A stretch of 64,000 nucleotides of DNA, taken from contig NZ_LUFH02000004.1 in assembly GCF_001586785.1 (NCBI RefSeq), positions 1-64,000 of the forward strand, read 5' to 3'. The stretch comes from Sphaerospermopsis aphanizomenoides BCCUSP55 (GTDB lineage: Bacteria > Cyanobacteriota > Cyanobacteriia > Cyanobacteriales > Nostocaceae). Positions 17,077 to 26,262 of this stretch are shown one piece after another. Numbering within the stretch: the stretch's first letter is position 1; every line of letters starts with the position of its first letter. The notes below the pieces were generated by a model, which was not told where the DNA came from, did no database searches, and saw only the letters and a list, made by a program, of their open reading frames with translations. The translations under genes and the position numbers were made by a program.

Positions 17077-20000
17077 TTAACGGTTGGAGGTTGTTACACC
17101 TTTGTGGTTATTGTTTGATTCTGGTTGTTTGGGAGTATTTTCAACTGGTTTGGTTTCTGGTTCTTGATGTTGATTTTCTTGTAATTTTCTCGCGGCTAAA
17201 TATTGATACATTTGCCAACGGGTATTAACATCTGCTTGGGCTTCTTGCAGTAGTTGTTTAGCCGTTTCTGGGTTAATTTTGGTCAACATCTTGAAGCGGT
17301 TTTCCATATACATGGAATTTTCTACTGGTATTCTTGGTGTGCGTGAATCAAGTTGTAATGGGTTTTGTCCTTGTTGCACACGGTCGGGGTTATAGCGGTA
17401 CAATAACCAGCGTCCAGAGTCTACAGCAGCTTTTTGATTTTGCATGGCTGTACTCATATTAATGCCATGAGCAATACAATGACTGTAGGCAATAATTAAT
17501 GATGGTCCATCATAAGCTTCGGCTTCTAAGAAGGCTTTTAATGTGTGTTCGTCTCTTGCACCCATAGCCACACTAGCAACATAAACGTTACCGTAGGTCA
17601 TGGCTATTAAACCTAGGTCTTTTTTGGCTGCTGGTTTACCACCTGCGGCAAATTTTGCTACTGCACCTTTGGGGGTAGATTTGGACATTTGACCGCCAGT
17701 GTTAGAATAAACTTCTGTGTCTAATACCAAAATATTGATATTGCGTCCACTAGCAATTACATGATCTAATCCACCGTAACCGATATCATAGGCCCAACCA
17801 TCACCGCCTATCATCCAAACACTCTTTTTCACTAAATAATCAGCAAGGGATTTTAGATTGAGAATTTGAGATTTTTGCAGAGTTTCTGTTGCAGATAGAA
17901 GAATTTGATCTAATCTTTGTTTGAGAATAGATACCCGTTCTCTTTGTTCATAAATATCTGCTTCGTCTTTTTGTTCTGCATTGAGAATTGCAGTAACTAA
18001 ATTGTCTCCTAGTTGGGGTGCGAGTTGTTGGAGTAAGTAAGCTGCTGTTTCGGCTTGTTTATCTATGGAAACGCGGAATCCTAAACCAAATTCGGCGTTA
18101 TCTTCAAATAAACTATTAGACCAGGCTGGACCTCTACCATCAGCGTTTTTTGTCCAAGGTGTGGTAGGTAAGTTACCACCGTAGATAGATGAACAACCGG
18201 TGGCGTTGGCCACTATCATGCGATCGCCAAATAATTGCGTTACTAGTTTAATATAGGGTGTTTCTCCACATCCAGCACAAGCACCAGAAAATTCAAATAA
18301 TGGTTCTTGCATTTGTTGTTGATTAATATGATTCAACTTCAAATTCCGTCGGTCTGGATTTGGTAAACTTAAGAAGAAATCCCAGTTTTCTCGTTCTTGT
18401 TCTCTGATTGGTCTTTGTTCTGCCATATTAATGGCTTTTTTGCGTGGTTCGGCTTTATTTTTAGCCGGACATACATCAACGCACAAAGCACAACCTGTAC
18501 AATCTTCTGCGGCTACTTGAATGGTAAATTTCAAATCATGCCAATCATTTTCTTTAGAATTGGCACTCTTGAAGGTTGTAGGGGCATTTTCTAATTGTTC
18601 TGGTTCATAAACTTTACTGCGGATAACGCTGTGTGGACATACCATCACGCATTTACCGCATTGAATACAAACGTTGGGGTCCCAAACAGGAATTTCTTGG
18701 GCAATATTGCGTTTTTCCCATTTCGATGTACCGGTGGGATATGTACCATCTATTGGTAATGCACTCACAGGTAAATCGTCACCTTCACGGGCAATCATTT
18801 TGCCTAAAACATTGCGAACAAATGCAGGTGCGTAATCGGGTATAGGTGACAGGTGACAGGTGACAGGTGACAGTTCTGTTTTCAGTTCTTTAGTGGTTAT
18901 TTCAAATAGATTATCCAAGGTTTTATCAACTGCTTGAATATTCATTTGGACGATTTCTTCACCTTTTTTACCGTAGGTTTTACGAATTGATTTTTTAATT
19001 TCTGCTATCGCTTCTTCTCTGGGTAAAACACCGGAAACGGCAAAGAAACAAACTTGCATGACTGTGTTAATATGTCCACCCATTCCCGCTTCGCGGGCAA
19101 CTTTATAGCCGTTGATAACATAGAATTTGAGATTTTTGTTAATTATCTCTTGCTGCATGGAAGCTGGCAATTTTTCCCAAACTTCATCTTTGTTGTATGG
19201 TGAATTAAGCAAGAATGTGCCACCAGGAACAATATCTTTCAACATTGGGAATTTTTCTACAAACTCCCATTGATGACAAGCGACAAAGTTAGCTTTGGTG
19301 ATTAAATAGGTAGAACGAATTGGTTGAGAACCAAAGCGCAGGTGAGAAACGGTAACAGAACCCGATTTCTTAGAGTCGTAAACAAAGTAACCTTGGGCGT
19401 AATTATCAGTTTCTTCCCCGATAATTTTGATGGAGTTTTTGTTTGCCCCAACTGTACCATCTGCACCTAAACCATAGAAAATCGCCCTAACTATGCTATC
19501 TGGTTCAATATTAAATTCCGGGTCATATTCTAGGCTGGTATGGGTGACATCATCGTTAATACCAACTGTAAAATGATTCTTTGGTGTTTCAACAGTCAAA
19601 TTATCAAATACAGCTTTTACCATCGCAGGTGTAAATTCTTTAGATGATAAACCATATCTTCCACCCACAATCAATTTTAGATTTTGGATTTTAGATTTTG
19701 GATTTGCTTCTTGAATGGCAGTAACAACATCTGTATAGAGTGGTTCACCTATTGCACCAGGTTCTTTTGTTCTGTCTAAAACTGCAATACTTTGAGTGGT
19801 TTTTGGTAAAGAATCAATAAATCTTTGGGTGTCAAAGGGTCGATATAATCTAACTTTAACTACACCAACTTTTTCCCCTTGTTTATTAAGATAATCTACG
19901 GTTTCATGAACTGTTTCACAACCAGAACCCATGAGGATAATTATTCTTTCTGCTGTTGGATCTCCATGATATTCAAATAGTTGATATTCTCGCCCTGTCA

Positions 20001-20760
20001 TTTGGGCGAATTCATCCATTACCTTCTGAGTGATATCTGGGCAAGCTAAATAAAACGGGTTAACGGTTTCCCTGGCTTGAAAGTAAACATCGGGGTTTTG
20101 GGCTGTTCCTCTTAATACTGGTCTATCAGGTGTTAAAGCCCGTGAACGATGATTTATTACTAATTCTATGGGGATGAATTTTTGTAAATCTTCTGTTGTT
20201 AATGTTTCTACTTTATCGACTTCGTGAGAGGTGCGAAAACCATCAAAAAAGTGTAGGAAAGGTATGCGTGATTCTAAAGTTGCGCGTGTAGAAATGAGGG
20301 CAAAATCTTGGGCTTCTTGCACAGAAGCAGCGCATAACATGGCAAAACCTGTACTTCTAGCGGCCATGACATCGCTATGATCACCGAAAATAGATAAAGC
20401 TTGGGCAGCCAGCGATCGCGCTGCAATATGAAATACTGTAGGTGTAAGTTCACCCGCAATTTTGTACATATTCGGCAGCATCAACATTAATCCCTGCGAT
20501 GCTGTAAATGTGGTAGTCAGTGAACCTGTTTGTAAAGCACCATGTACAGCACCAGCTACTCCTCCTTCACTCTGCAACTGCACTACTGAAGGCACAGTTC
20601 CCCAGATATTAGGTTTATTTTCACTCATCCAAGCATCAGACCATTCCGCCATCGGTGAAGATGGTGTAATTGGATATATAGCAATAACTTCATTGAGTGG
20701 ATAGACGACTTTGGCAACTGCTTCATTACCGTCTATGGTGGCAAAGTTTTTAGTTGTCAT
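17077..20760 (-). CDS. nifJ: Pyruvate:ferredoxin (flavodoxin) oxidoreductase
   Basis: 1227 aa single-chain enzyme oxidising pyruvate to acetyl-CoA and CO2 while reducing ferredoxin or flavodoxin. Visible parts: N-terminal pyrimidine-binding domain (IYPITPSSPMAE), CoA/gamma domain, two 4Fe-4S clusters (CIQCGKCVMVCPHS and CTGCALCVDVCP, about 690-760), proximal Cys in ACAGCGETPY, and TPP motif GDGWAYDIGYGG. Three stretches in the protein are translated intergenic-type repeats: about 350-362 (KSKIQNLK), about 628-640 (LSPVTCHLSP) and about 955-965 (KSQILNLK). A polar Gln/Asn-rich tail follows the family core. A motif shared with ppsA lies 156-173 bp upstream. Confidence 0.95.
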   Translation of the reverse strand: MTTKNFATIDGNEAVAKVVYPLNEVIAIYPITPSSPMAEWSDAWMSENKPNIWGTVPSVVQLQSEGGVAGAVHGALQTGSLTTTFTASQGLMLMLPNMYKIAGELTPTVFHIAARSLAAQALSIFGDHSDVMAARSTGFAMLCAASVQEAQDFALISTRATLESRIPFLHFFDGFRTSHEVDKVETLTTEDLQKFIPIELVINHRSRALTPDRPVLRGTAQNPDVYFQARETVNPFYLACPDITQKVMDEFAQMTGREYQLFEYHGDPTAERIIILMGSGCETVHETVDYLNKQGEKVGVVKVRLYRPFDTQRFIDSLPKTTQSIAVLDRTKEPGAIGEPLYTDVVTAIQEANPKSKIQNLKLIVGGRYGLSSKEFTPAMVKAVFDNLTVETPKNHFTVGINDDVTHTSLEYDPEFNIEPDSIVRAIFYGLGADGTVGANKNSIKIIGEETDNYAQGYFVYDSKKSGSVTVSHLRFGSQPIRSTYLITKANFVACHQWEFVEKFPMLKDIVPGGTFLLNSPYNKDEVWEKLPASMQQEIINKNLKFYVINGYKVAREAGMGGHINTVMQVCFFAVSGVLPREEAIAEIKKSIRKTYGKKGEEIVQMNIQAVDKTLDNLFEITTKELKTELSPVTCHLSPIPDYAPAFVRNVLGKMIAREGDDLPVSALPIDGTYPTGTSKWEKRNIAQEIPVWDPNVCIQCGKCVMVCPHSVIRSKVYEPEQLENAPTTFKSANSKENDWHDLKFTIQVAAEDCTGCALCVDVCPAKNKAEPRKKAINMAEQRPIREQERENWDFFLSLPNPDRRNLKLNHINQQQMQEPLFEFSGACAGCGETPYIKLVTQLFGDRMIVANATGCSSIYGGNLPTTPWTKNADGRGPAWSNSLFEDNAEFGLGFRVSIDKQAETAAYLLQQLAPQLGDNLVTAILNAEQKDEADIYEQRERVSILKQRLDQILLSATETLQKSQILNLKSLADYLVKKSVWMIGGDGWAYDIGYGGLDHVIASGRNINILVLDTEVYSNTGGQMSKSTPKGAVAKFAAGGKPAAKKDLGLIAMTYGNVYVASVAMGARDEHTLKAFLEAEAYDGPSLIIAYSHCIAHGINMSTAMQNQKAAVDSGRWLLYRYNPDRVQQGQNPLQLDSRTPRIPVENSMYMENRFKMLTKINPETAKQLLQEAQADVNTRWQMYQYLAARKLQENQHQEPETKPVENTPKQPESNNNHKGVTTSNR
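18843..18872. repeat. GTGACAG heptamers inside nifJ
   Basis: Four tandem heptamers in frame within nifJ encode a Ser-Pro-Val-Thr-Cys-His-Leu segment on the minus strand. The same heptamer is intergenic at 14583-14610 and 15890-15905. Confidence 0.85.
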
Positions 20761-20915
20761 CTTTTTTTAACCTTTAAAACTGTTTAACTTTTAGGTAATT
20801 AGCGAATTAATAATTTATAAAACTCTTACCTAGTCCCCAGAAAACAGCAGGAGTAAAGTGTAAGTGTCATGTATGTGTCTTTCTGGTTTCTACTTTGAAG
20901 GTTAAGATGAAAACA

Positions 20916-20933
20916 TGAGGAACTTGTGAGGAT
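20916..20933 (+). promoter_or_regulatory. Direct-repeat motif upstream of nifJ
   Basis: TGAGGAACTTGTGAGGAT, identical to the ppsA copy at 5523-5540 and in the same orientation relative to its gene. Two TGAGGA half-sites sit 11 bp apart. Confidence 0.6.
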
Positions 20934-20964
20934 AACTCTAAAGTTTACAAGTAAGTCAATATTA

Positions 20965-21114
20965 ATAGAACTTACGCAAAATAACGAAAAATAAGGTTGT
21001 TGTAGGATAGGTTAATGAAAGGAAAAAACCCTACACCCTACACCCTACACCCTACACCCTACACCCTACACCCTACACCCAGCCCTGATGGTAGATTTTG
21101 TGCGTAAGTCCTGT
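20965..21114. mobile_element. MITE-like element, copy 1
   Basis: 150 bp with 14-bp imperfect terminal inverted repeats: ATAGAACTTACGCA at 20965-20978 and TGCGTAAGTCCTGT at 21101-21114. The interior matches the reverse complement of copy 2 (58327-58443) almost throughout but carries a longer CCCTACA array (21029-21080, about 7 units). No coding capacity. No matching flanking duplication is seen for this copy. Confidence 0.75.
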
Positions 21115-21131
21115 ACTCTACAAGGATTCTT

Positions 21132-21148
21132 CCCTCACAAGATCCTCA
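21132..21148 (-). promoter_or_regulatory. Inverted second copy of the nifJ motif
   Basis: Minus strand reads TGAGGATCTTGTGAGGG, one difference over the first 16 positions of the consensus. It is about 216 bp beyond the proximal copy, with the MITE between them. Confidence 0.5.
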
Positions 21149-21543
21149 AATTCTTGTTCTAGAGTGAATATGAGAGTGAAGATTAGTATCACTTCTCTTG
21201 GAGAAGCTACGCAAACGCGGCTGTCAAAAGTGAAAAAGAAAGCTTTAGGGTGTAGGAAAACCAAATAAATAAATTTTTAGCAAATTTTATTTGCAGGAGT
21301 AAGTTATGAAGTTGATGTGAACTTAACAGTCACAACCTGTTGTAATTGTGATATTTAGCTTGGGATAGGTTTGTAATTAAGATACTAACCAATACTGCTG
21401 ATTTTATATTTTTAAAATTCTCTCTTCAGCTTTACCCGACTTATGCAAAAAGCTTCTTCAATGTAAAATACCCACCAAAGCAACCCGCTGAGGAAAAGGT
21501 TTTTACTGCTGCTTTTTACTTAACATTATTTCCCCCAAAACCT

Positions 21544-21948
21544 ATGATTGACAATGTGCTGCCAATAAATATTGTCAGGAAAATTAATCAGGAATTAGCA
21601 ATAAGTGGACAAATTACACCAGAACAGCTACAAAAACTTGCTGATGAGGGTTATAAATCTGTCCTTAACCTATGTTTTCCAGATGAATCATGTTTATGGA
21701 TAAATGAACAAGAAAAAACTGAGATTTTGGGATTGTGTTATGTCAATATGCCTACAAACATCGAAAATCTCAATCATCAAGCTGCAATTCAGATATTTCA
21801 AACTATTAGCAAACTACCTAAACCTCTGCTGATACATTGTGATAATTCAAAACGTTCGGCAGCTATAGTATTATTATATATCTCTACTAAACAAGGCATT
21901 AAATTTGAGCAAGTATGGCAACAGGCTATTAGTTTAAACTTGTTATAG
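21544..21948 (+). CDS. DUF442 / beta-lactamase-hydrolase-like phosphatase
   Basis: 134 aa. Resembles the DUF442 tyrosine-phosphatase-like fold: SGQITPEQLQKLADEGYKSVLNL at the N-terminus and a P-loop HCDNSKRSAAI at about 100-110. The family loop is usually C-R-(S/T)-G-x-R-S; here Asp-Asn-Ser-Lys fill the loop and the glycine is absent, so catalytic ability is uncertain. The nucleophile Cys and the Arg remain. It is divergent from nifJ and precedes a repeat array. Confidence 0.75.
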   Translation: MIDNVLPINIVRKINQELAISGQITPEQLQKLADEGYKSVLNLCFPDESCLWINEQEKTEILGLCYVNMPTNIENLNHQAAIQIFQTISKLPKPLLIHCDNSKRSAAIVLLYISTKQGIKFEQVWQQAISLNLL

Positions 21949-22167
21949 GACTGGTATTTGATTTTTGAAATTATCTGTGTAGAGAGGGAACAGGGAACTC
22001 TTAACAGGGAACAGGGGAAGTGTACGGAGTGTTTTTCAAGAATCAAATATGATTCCTATATAAGTAGAAGGCAGGAGGTAGTTGAGTACCGAGTACCGAG
22101 TACCGAGTGGTTTACTTGTCTTCTACTCATTACTCATCTCTCCCCTACACCCCTACACCCCAAACTA

Positions 22168-22509
22168 CTAATTGGGACTGAAAATTTGAGATGAAGTCAC
22201 ACAATGAGAACTATTTACAGCATGAAGTTTTGGCTTACTAGTAGATATAGATGCCGTGTTCATTTGGCTATTTTCTTTCATTAAACGACTATAAGTACGT
22301 TGGGGAATGTAATGTAGTGGATTGTAGCCAATAAAACGTAAAATCAGCACACAAGCCCAGGAATATCTACCATCAGCAATAGCTTCAATGATTTGATTTA
22401 ATTCTTCAGGAGTAATAAGATTCTGAACATCTGTTTGAGAAGAAGAAACTCGGTAGTTCATGACTGGCCCTGATACAACTTGTATAATTGAAGGTTTATC
22501 AATGGACAA
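22168..22509 (-). CDS. HetP-family protein
   Basis: 113 aa from the first ATG; an internal ATG (22461) would give 97 aa and neither start has a clear ribosome site. The core LITPEELNQIIEAIADGRYSWACVLILRFIGYNPLHYIP with RTYSRLMKEN following is the hallmark of HetP and its paralogs, which govern commitment to heterocyst formation in Anabaena. The tail after about residue 82 is Ser/Thr-rich and not conserved. Whether this is HetP itself or one of its paralogs cannot be told here. The first ATG overlaps a CAATTGATAATTG-type repeat. Confidence 0.85.
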   Translation of the reverse strand: MSIDKPSIIQVVSGPVMNYRVSSSQTDVQNLITPEELNQIIEAIADGRYSWACVLILRFIGYNPLHYIPQRTYSRLMKENSQMNTASISTSKPKLHAVNSSHCVTSSQIFSPN

Positions 22510-23768
22510 TTGATAATTGACAATTGGTTAATTTGGTTTAAAACTTCTCTTTTTCAAGAGAAAGTGCCAGATAAACCTGTTCTTACTTTCAATCCTCTAC
22601 CCTTGACAGGAGAGGTAATTGTTCATTTTTCATTGTCAATTGTTGAATGTTAAGTTACAGCCGTGGACAGGATGGTCAGGATATCAATTGATAATGAAAC
22701 TCCCACTAAAAGAGGATTTTATTCCTGACTCCTGACTCCTGACTCCTGACTCTTGCTATAAGTGATGTGCTAGATGATGTCCTGTATTAGCAATGTTTAT
22801 AAATGCTAAAAATTCAGAAGCATTTAGCGATTGCTTGTCACCACCCAAGATTTTCCCACAGTGGAGATTAATACATTCCTCCTCATTAGCCACAGACGTA
22901 AATTACATAGTTGATATTCAAGGCTAAGTAGATTCATCACTACTATTGTTAATATCAACTACATTTTTAACAAAATAAAAACACTATTATTTTCTGTGAC
23001 TTTTTTGTGGAAATAATTAATAGCAGCACATATTGAATTTACAACCTAGTGCTGAGTTCATCTCTGATTTTGGTCTTTTTGGCTCATGAACAACCGATTA
23101 ATGTGACAGTTTCTGTTTTGGCATTTCTGAGTCGGGAAATCAGAAATTTTATCAATTTTTACTTTCACTTTACCCATTCCCCTTTACATTTTCTTACATT
23201 TATGTAAATTATCAGCCGATGTCCTTTACTTGAGTATCTCAGTCAATTTTGTGATTTAAAAAATAGGGAACACAGATATTCATCTGATATGCAGAATACT
23301 ATTTTTTTTGAGCCAGTTTAGCCAATTTGGCAAATTTTATCCAAAAAAATGATAGCTTAAGATAATTTTTACATATTCATTAAATGCCTATTTGAATACT
23401 GTCACACTAGCAGTTTACAAAATGCCAACTAGCAGGTATTGAAATATCAAGACACAAAAATAGAACTGCAAATGCTTGCCAGTTAAAGGGCAAAGGAGAA
23501 GGGAGAAAGAGAAAAAGCTTAAATTTGATATGTAAATTTGATAATCTAACTCTTCATCAAAAATTCTGACTCCTAACTCCTGAATTCTGACTTTCATCCT
23601 ATATCTAAAGAATTACCCCTAGATTTCACACCTCAGCTAGACGCGCTTATTTTTACAACTTAATTACGATCAAGGAAATATACACCTCACTCAATTAATC
23701 ATCTCAAACCACGGTTTTAGAAGAGAGAAAAATGAGGTTATGACCTAGCTATAGTCTGGTAATTCCCT
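22510..23768. other. Long intergenic region, mostly without recognisable genes
   Basis: Upstream of the HetP-like gene and of susA. Contains TTGATAATTGACAATT-type repeats near 22500-22530, GACTCCT heptamers (about 22721-22755) and a possible 45-codon frame at 22756-22893 (minus). The remainder, about 22900-23768, is AT-rich with no coding signal that I can support and may hold promoters for susA. Confidence 0.6.
22756..22893 (-). CDS. Possible small protein, 45 aa
   Basis: Frame from GTG 22893 to TAG 22756, too short for usual ORF filters. The translation looks protein-like: an acidic start with Cys7 and Cys12, an LNASEFLAFINIA segment and a His-rich end (GHHLAHHL). It precedes the HetP-like gene on the same strand by about 250 bp. 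No family was recognised and there is no clear ribosome site, so it may be a relic. Confidence 0.25.
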   Translation of the reverse strand: MANEEECINLHCGKILGGDKQSLNASEFLAFINIANTGHHLAHHL

Positions 23769-26192
23769 ATGTATGAATTATTTCAAGCTGTTTTAACCAG
23801 TGAGGAAAAAACTGATCTAAGTCATTTTCTTTTATCTTTAGATCATATTGAGCAACGGTACTTGCTGAGAAATGAAATCTTACAAGCTTTTGCAAATTAT
23901 TGTCATCAATCTCAAAAGCCTGCTTATTTTTACCATTCTTCCTCGTTAGGTACTCTCATACACTACACCCATGAAATAATTCTCGAACAGGACAATACTT
24001 GGTTCATTGTCAGACCGAGAATTGCTAGTCAAGAAGTGTGGAGACTAACCGCAGATTTTACTAGTTGCGATTTAATGACATCAAAAGAATTTTTAGATGT
24101 AAGCGATCGCTTAGTCAACCTTTCCCAACCGCACATCTTAGAAATTGATCTCCACCCCTTTTACCAAGCATCTCCGAGAATTACCGACCCTAGGAACATT
24201 GGTCAAGGTTTAACTTTCCTCAACCATTATCTATGCAATCAATTTGTCACCGCACCTCAATATTGGCTAGAACAATTATTTCAAGCATTACAAGGCATAG
24301 AATACAATGGCATGAGGCTGTTAGTTAGCGATCGCATCTCTTCAGGTATCCAGTTTGCTAAACAAATTAAACCAGCCATCAGATTTTTAAGTGAATTACC
24401 TCCTGATGCACCCTACGAAAAATTTCACTTACATCTGCAAGAACTTGGTCTAGAAGCTGGTTGGGGTAATAATGCAGCACGAGTTAGAGAAACGCTAGAA
24501 CTGCTGCAAAGACTCATCGACACACCCCAACCTGCTATTCTTGAAGCTTTTGTCGCGCGTATTCCCGCAGTCTTTCGGGTTGTTCTCGTTTCCATACATG
24601 GTTGGGTAGCACAAGAAGACGTTTTGGGAAGAGATGAAACATTAGGTCAAGTTATCTATGTCCTTGAACAAGCACGCAGTTTAGAAAACAAACTCCAAGA
24701 AGAAATCAAACTTGCTGGTCTTGACATTTTTGGCATTAAACCTCATGTAATTATTTTAACTCGCCTGATTCCCAATTGTGGGAGTACATTTTGTGACTTA
24801 CGGTTAGAGAAAGTTCACAATACAGAAAATGCTTGGATTTTGCGCGTTCCCTTTCAAGATTTTGACTCAGAAATTACCAATAACTGGATTTCTAAATTTG
24901 AAATTTGGCCTTATTTAGAAAGATTTGCCGAAGATGCCGAAAAAGAACTTTTAGCACAATTTCAAGGCAAACCAAATTTAATCATTGGTAATTACACAGA
25001 CGGTAACTTAGTGGCATTTCTTCTCTCGCGTAGCTTAAAAGTCACACAATGCAATATTGCCCATTCCCTAGAAAAACCCAAACACTTATTTAGTAACTTA
25101 TATTGGCAGGATTTAGAAGATAAATATCACTTCTCAGCCCAATTTACTGCCGACTTAATTAGCATGAATGCAGCAGATTTTATTGTAGCTTCATCCTATC
25201 AAGAAATTATCGGTACACCAGACACAATGGGACAATATGAATCTTACAAATGTTTTACCATGCCCCAACTCTATCATGTAATTGATGGCATTGATTTATT
25301 TAACCCTAAATTTAATATGGTGCCTCCGGGAGTCAGTGAAACTTGCTTTTTCCCCTACAGTCAAAAAGAACAGAGAAATCCTCAAGAAAGCCAACAAATT
25401 CAAGATTTATTATTCCAAAAACGAGATGATCATATTCTCGGCTACTTAGACGATGTTCAGAAAAGACCAATTTTTGCAGTTGCTCCCATTACTTCCATTA
25501 AAAACCTGACTGGATTAACAGAATGTTTTGGCAAAAATCAAGAATTACAAACTCGGTGTAACCTAATTTTATTAAGTAGTAAATTGTATGCAGACGAAGC
25601 TACAGACTTAGAAGAAGCAAGAGAAATTCAAAAACTGCACAATCTAATTAACGAATATCATCTGTATGGAAAAATCCGTTGGTTAGGGATGCGCTTACCC
25701 AGTCGCAAAATCGGTGAAGCTTATCGGATAATTGCTGATTACCAAGGAATTTATATTCATTTTGCCCTTTATGAAGCCTTTGGACGTAGCATATTAGAAG
25801 CAATGATTTCCGGTTTACCAACCTTCGCTACTAAATTTGGAGGATCATTAGAAATTATCGAAAATTGGCAAAATGGATTTCATCTTAACCCAACGGATTT
25901 AGAAGGAACAGCTAAAACAATTATCAACTTTTTAAATAGATGTGAAGCCAACCCAGAATATTGGACAGAAACATCCCAGTGGATGATTGAAAGAATCCGC
26001 CATAAATACAACTGGAAATCACACACAGAACAATTATTATTGTTAGCAAAAACCTTCAGCTTTTGGAACTTTATTGCCCCAGAAGACAACGATGCAAGAG
26101 ATAGATATATGGAAACATTATTTTATCTCATTTATAGACCCAGAGCCGAAAAAATTCTCACCCAACATCAAAAACGATACGCTCCCATTTAA
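23769..26192 (+). CDS. susA: Sucrose synthase
   Basis: 807 aa, the usual length. Reversibly converts sucrose and NDP to NDP-glucose and fructose; in diazotrophic filaments it is mainly a sucrose-cleaving enzyme. N-terminal regulatory part (about 1-250), GT-B glucosyltransferase core with LGQVIYVLEQARSLE (about 290-305), CNIAHSLEKPKHLFS, MPPGVSET-type MVPPGVSE, and the E-x7-E nucleotide-sugar site EAFGRSILEAMISG. A GH65/PGM fusion gene follows after 70 bp in the same direction, so the two probably share a transcript for sugar breakdown. Confidence 0.95.
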   Translation: MYELFQAVLTSEEKTDLSHFLLSLDHIEQRYLLRNEILQAFANYCHQSQKPAYFYHSSSLGTLIHYTHEIILEQDNTWFIVRPRIASQEVWRLTADFTSCDLMTSKEFLDVSDRLVNLSQPHILEIDLHPFYQASPRITDPRNIGQGLTFLNHYLCNQFVTAPQYWLEQLFQALQGIEYNGMRLLVSDRISSGIQFAKQIKPAIRFLSELPPDAPYEKFHLHLQELGLEAGWGNNAARVRETLELLQRLIDTPQPAILEAFVARIPAVFRVVLVSIHGWVAQEDVLGRDETLGQVIYVLEQARSLENKLQEEIKLAGLDIFGIKPHVIILTRLIPNCGSTFCDLRLEKVHNTENAWILRVPFQDFDSEITNNWISKFEIWPYLERFAEDAEKELLAQFQGKPNLIIGNYTDGNLVAFLLSRSLKVTQCNIAHSLEKPKHLFSNLYWQDLEDKYHFSAQFTADLISMNAADFIVASSYQEIIGTPDTMGQYESYKCFTMPQLYHVIDGIDLFNPKFNMVPPGVSETCFFPYSQKEQRNPQESQQIQDLLFQKRDDHILGYLDDVQKRPIFAVAPITSIKNLTGLTECFGKNQELQTRCNLILLSSKLYADEATDLEEAREIQKLHNLINEYHLYGKIRWLGMRLPSRKIGEAYRIIADYQGIYIHFALYEAFGRSILEAMISGLPTFATKFGGSLEIIENWQNGFHLNPTDLEGTAKTIINFLNRCEANPEYWTETSQWMIERIRHKYNWKSHTEQLLLLAKTFSFWNFIAPEDNDARDRYMETLFYLIYRPRAEKILTQHQKRYAPI

Positions 26193-26262
26193 AACTCATT
26201 TTCCTCTTCTTCCTCTTTGCGCCTTTGCGTGAGACAAATTTATATTCACTAAGCAATATTTA

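Larger units (their letters stand above)
20761..21543. other. nifJ upstream region with regulatory motif pair and a MITE; no gene seen
   Basis: Between nifJ and the divergent DUF442 gene. Holds the direct-repeat motif (20916-20933), a MITE-like element (20965-21114) inserted between it and the inverted motif copy (21132-21148), and a dispersed-repeat piece near 21205-21225. Confidence 0.75.

Noticed and set aside
21958-22194. 78-codon frame after the DUF442 gene
   Set aside because: Covers GAGTACC, GGGAACA and CCCTACA repeats; no protein-like features.
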